The notes beneath the pieces are model-generated. The model searched no databases. It had not been told where the DNA came from and worked only from the letters and a program-made list of their open reading frames with translations. A program made the position numbers and the translations under genes. Shown here one piece after another: positions 40,516-42,767 of a DNA stretch of 42,767 nt. The stretch comes from Chryseobacterium sp. S0630 (GTDB lineage: Bacteria > Bacteroidota > Bacteroidia > Flavobacteriales > Weeksellaceae), in NCBI RefSeq assembly GCF_024158915.1, contig NZ_JAMZGF010000048.1, forward strand, positions 1-42,767. Direction: 5' to 3'. Every line of letters starts with the position of its first letter. Positions within the stretch are counted from its first letter, which is position 1.

Positions 40516-42663
40516 GTGTATATAGATAAAGAAGATTTAGACGAATTAGAGTTTCCGCAATTGCTCGCGGAAATCTCCCCATTTGCGTATTCTCCGAAAA
40601 CAAGAGAAAAAATTCTTCAACTTCGTCCGATGGAAATTGACGAGGCGGAACTTTCATTAAAAAAAACCTCAGAATATCTGTCGAGTTTTGAAAGTTCAAA
40701 TGCGATTCCGTTTGATGAATATGAAGATATTGAAAGTGAGCTGAAATTGATGCTGATTGAGAACTACCGTCTGGAAAATGCTGCTTTCATCAAAATAAAA
40801 ACCATTACGGAACAGATCGGAAGACTTCAGAAATTCTTCCCTACCATGCCGGAAACGTTTCCTACTTTATTAGAAGAAGTTTCTGTACTGGAATTCAGAA
40901 AAGAGATCATTGAGAAGGTAGATAAGGTTTTTAACCGTTTTGGTGAAGTAAAAAATGAAGCTTCTCCAGCTCTGAAAGGGATAAGAACTGAAATCCAGCT
41001 TGCTAAAAAGGCGATTCAGGAAAATTTCAACCGTGCGCTTACCACGTATGGACAGAGTGACTTTCTGGATGATATCCGGGAAACGATTATTGACGACCAA
41101 AGAGTTCTGGCTGTAAAATCAGGATTCAAAAAAAGGGTTGCCGGAAGAACATTAGGAATTTCCAAAACAGGTTCCATCACGTATATTCAGCCGGACAGTG
41201 TGGTAAAGCACTATTTCAAGCTTCGTGAAAATGAAGAGGAAGAGAAAAAAGAAATTGATAAAGTTCTCCGTCAACTTACAACAGAACTGGCGGAATTCCA
41301 ACCTCAGCTATGGAGATATCAGGTTTATATTTTTGACCTTGACCTTACGAGAGCTAAAGCAAAATTTGGTGAAGTGATCAACGGAGTTCTTCCGAAAATC
41401 AACCATCATAAAACGCTGAGACTAAAAGATGCTTATCATCCTCTTTTATGGTTAAGAAACAAAGTTGAAAACAAAACAATCCACCCTCAAACCTTAACTT
41501 TAACAGATCATAACAGGATTATCTGTATTTCCGGTCCAAATGCCGGTGGAAAATCAATTACCCTGAAAACGGTAGGATTACTGCAACTGATGATTCAGAG
41601 TGGTATTCTGGTTCCGGTTCATCCTAAGTCTGAAATGTTTTTCTTTGAGAAGATCATGACTGATATTGGGGACAACCAGTCCATTGAAAACCACTTATCA
41701 ACTTATTCATCGAGGTTGAAGAAAATGTCCGGAATCATTCGTGAGGCAGATGCCAATACGCTTCTGCTTATTGATGAATTTGGTACAGGTTCTGATCCTG
41801 AGCTTGGAGGTGCGTTGGCAGAAAGTTTTATGGAGTTTTTCTATGACAAAAAGAGTTTTGCCATCATTACAACGCACTATACCAATATTAAACTGGTAAT
41901 AGAACAGCTTCCGAACGCTCAGAATGCAGCTATGCTTTTCAATGAAGAGACATTGGAACCGATGTATAAGCTGGAAGTGGGACAGGCAGGAAGTTCATTT
42001 ACTTTTGAAGTTGCGGAAAAGAATAAGATTCCAAGATTCATTATCCATTCTGCGAAGAAAAAAGTAGAACATGATATTGTTAATCTTGACAAAACGATTG
42101 TAAAACTGCAGCAGGAAAAATTTGAGGTTGAAAAACTGAAATCTGATCTTGCAGAAAGGAAAGAATCTGTAGAAGATAAACGTGATAACCTTCAGAAACT
42201 AAATGAGCAGCTTCAGCAGAAACTGTTCAATTTCCAGAAGCTGTATGAGGAAGAACACCGCAAACTACAGTTCGGGAATAAGATTGAAACATTCATCGAC
42301 AGCTATACCAAAGGAAAATCCAGAAAGGATGTGGTAAAAGATTTTGTAAAACTTCTTGAACAGGAGAAATTCAGAAAACTGGGCAGTGATAAGGATGAAA
42401 CCAAACGTCTGCAGGTTGTTAAGAGAAAAATCACTCAACAGCTGAAAAAGGAGGATGTTATTGAAAAAATTGCTGAAACCAATGAAAAACTGGAAGAGAA
42501 ACGTAAAACTGACCGTGCTGTGTGGATGAAAATCGGACAGCGTGTTCGTATTACCGGAAGTACCAGTGTAGGAACCATTGAAAAAATTTCCAGAAATAAA
42601 GTGATTGTCAATTACGGAACTTTCAAGACCACGATTGATGCAGATGAACTTGAGAGAATTTAA
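40516..42663 (+). CDS. mutS2: MutS2-type DNA-binding ATPase without a C-terminal Smr domain
   Basis: This 715-aa MutS-family protein has the MutS2 layout. An N-terminal core (LEFPQLLAEISPFAYS) and lever region precede the ATPase, with Walker A ISGPNAGGKSITLKTVG near residues 339-355 and Walker B LLLIDEFGTGSDPELGGAL near 415-433. A long charged coiled-coil (~515-600) follows. The C terminus is a small KOW-like beta domain (KIGQRVRITGSTSVGTIEKI) and then stops, with no Smr nuclease domain as in the ~785-aa Bacillus protein. The start is GTG; the first ATG is 35 codons inside and would remove conserved residues. MutS2 proteins have been linked to suppression of recombination and to rescue of collided ribosomes. 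Confidence 0.92.
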   Translation: MYIDKEDLDELEFPQLLAEISPFAYSPKTREKILQLRPMEIDEAELSLKKTSEYLSSFESSNAIPFDEYEDIESELKLMLIENYRLENAAFIKIKTITEQIGRLQKFFPTMPETFPTLLEEVSVLEFRKEIIEKVDKVFNRFGEVKNEASPALKGIRTEIQLAKKAIQENFNRALTTYGQSDFLDDIRETIIDDQRVLAVKSGFKKRVAGRTLGISKTGSITYIQPDSVVKHYFKLRENEEEEKKEIDKVLRQLTTELAEFQPQLWRYQVYIFDLDLTRAKAKFGEVINGVLPKINHHKTLRLKDAYHPLLWLRNKVENKTIHPQTLTLTDHNRIICISGPNAGGKSITLKTVGLLQLMIQSGILVPVHPKSEMFFFEKIMTDIGDNQSIENHLSTYSSRLKKMSGIIREADANTLLLIDEFGTGSDPELGGALAESFMEFFYDKKSFAIITTHYTNIKLVIEQLPNAQNAAMLFNEETLEPMYKLEVGQAGSSFTFEVAEKNKIPRFIIHSAKKKVEHDIVNLDKTIVKLQQEKFEVEKLKSDLAERKESVEDKRDNLQKLNEQLQQKLFNFQKLYEEEHRKLQFGNKIETFIDSYTKGKSRKDVVKDFVKLLEQEKFRKLGSDKDETKRLQVVKRKITQQLKKEDVIEKIAETNEKLEEKRKTDRAVWMKIGQRVRITGSTSVGTIEKISRNKVIVNYGTFKTTIDADELERI

Positions 42664-42697
42664 TAAATAAGAAATTAAATTAACGCAAATACAAAGA

Positions 42698-42725
42698 AGC
42701 CGTCTCACAACTGAGGCGGTTTTTC
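42698..42725 (+). terminator. Intrinsic terminator of the MutS2 gene
   Basis: agccgtctca (42698-42707) pairs with tgaggcggtt (42712-42721) across a 4-nt loop, with two G-T pairs, followed by a T run. Confidence 0.85.
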
Positions 42726-42767
42726 TTGTTAAAAAGTAAATAATTTTTATATATTTTGATTTGTTTT

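Overview
The window looks like chromosomal DNA of a flavobacterium close to Chryseobacterium (Bacteroidota, Weeksellaceae). It is AT-rich with dense genes. There are type IX secretion (T9SS) sorting domains, lipoproteins with acidic residues after the lipid cysteine, promoter boxes of the TAnnTTTG type instead of sigma70 boxes, few Shine-Dalgarno sites, a subclass B1 metallo-beta-lactamase-like lipoprotein, and several families of short intergenic palindromes. No rRNA, tRNA, prophage, integron or CRISPR array was seen. All functional calls come from reading the sequence; nothing was searched against a database.

Layout. 1-5.1 kb: a three-copy ~100-bp tandem repeat, a B1 metallo-beta-lactamase-like lipoprotein, a FUSC-type membrane protein, a phosphopantetheinyl transferase and a HugZ-like flavin/heme-fold protein. 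5.1-9 kb: ahcY, two tandem paralogous lipoproteins, a GC-rich conserved-looking intergenic element and a YiaA-like membrane protein. 9-13.8 kb: three tandem BspA/DUF285-repeat proteins with T9SS sorting domains. 13.8-24.5 kb: purE, a DMT transporter, an esterase, a lipoprotein plus CPA2 antiporter-USP pair, a secreted protein bracketed by two palindromic elements, purK behind a DUF1543 gene, a TauE/SafE plus DUF1634 pair, a VOC protein and an NTF2-like protein. 24.5-29.4 kb: a small GIY-YIG nuclease gene between two matching hairpin repeats, mvaD, and an acyl-CoA synthetase coupled to an NAD-dependent epimerase. 29.6-32.2 kb: a graspetide (microviridin/marinostatin-like) cluster. 32.3-42.7 kb: an alpha/beta hydrolase, pdxJ, an MscS-type channel, three exported or membrane proteins, ung, an acyltransferase, a GNAT enzyme and a MutS2 without an Smr domain.

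The main system is the graspetide cluster, read on the minus strand: two precursor peptides (78 and 74 aa), an intrinsic terminator, then two ATP-grasp ligases whose genes overlap by 8 bp. Both precursors share the PFFASFLE leader motif and end in a T-x-K-Y-P-S-D-G-D core, so the ligases should make omega-ester and omega-amide side-chain rings. The class is known (microviridins; chryseoviridin from Chryseobacterium). What stands out is an eight-residue Asp/Thr periodicity in the linker leading into the core, different last acceptor residues in the two cores, a terminator separating substrates from enzymes, and no adjacent acetyltransferase, protease or exporter.

Other general features: six genes have a TAnnTTTG box only 4-5 nt before the start codon (two of them GTG), which predicts leaderless mRNAs. 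At least six short repeat families occupy the gaps, and some create false N-terminal extensions of neighbouring reading frames.
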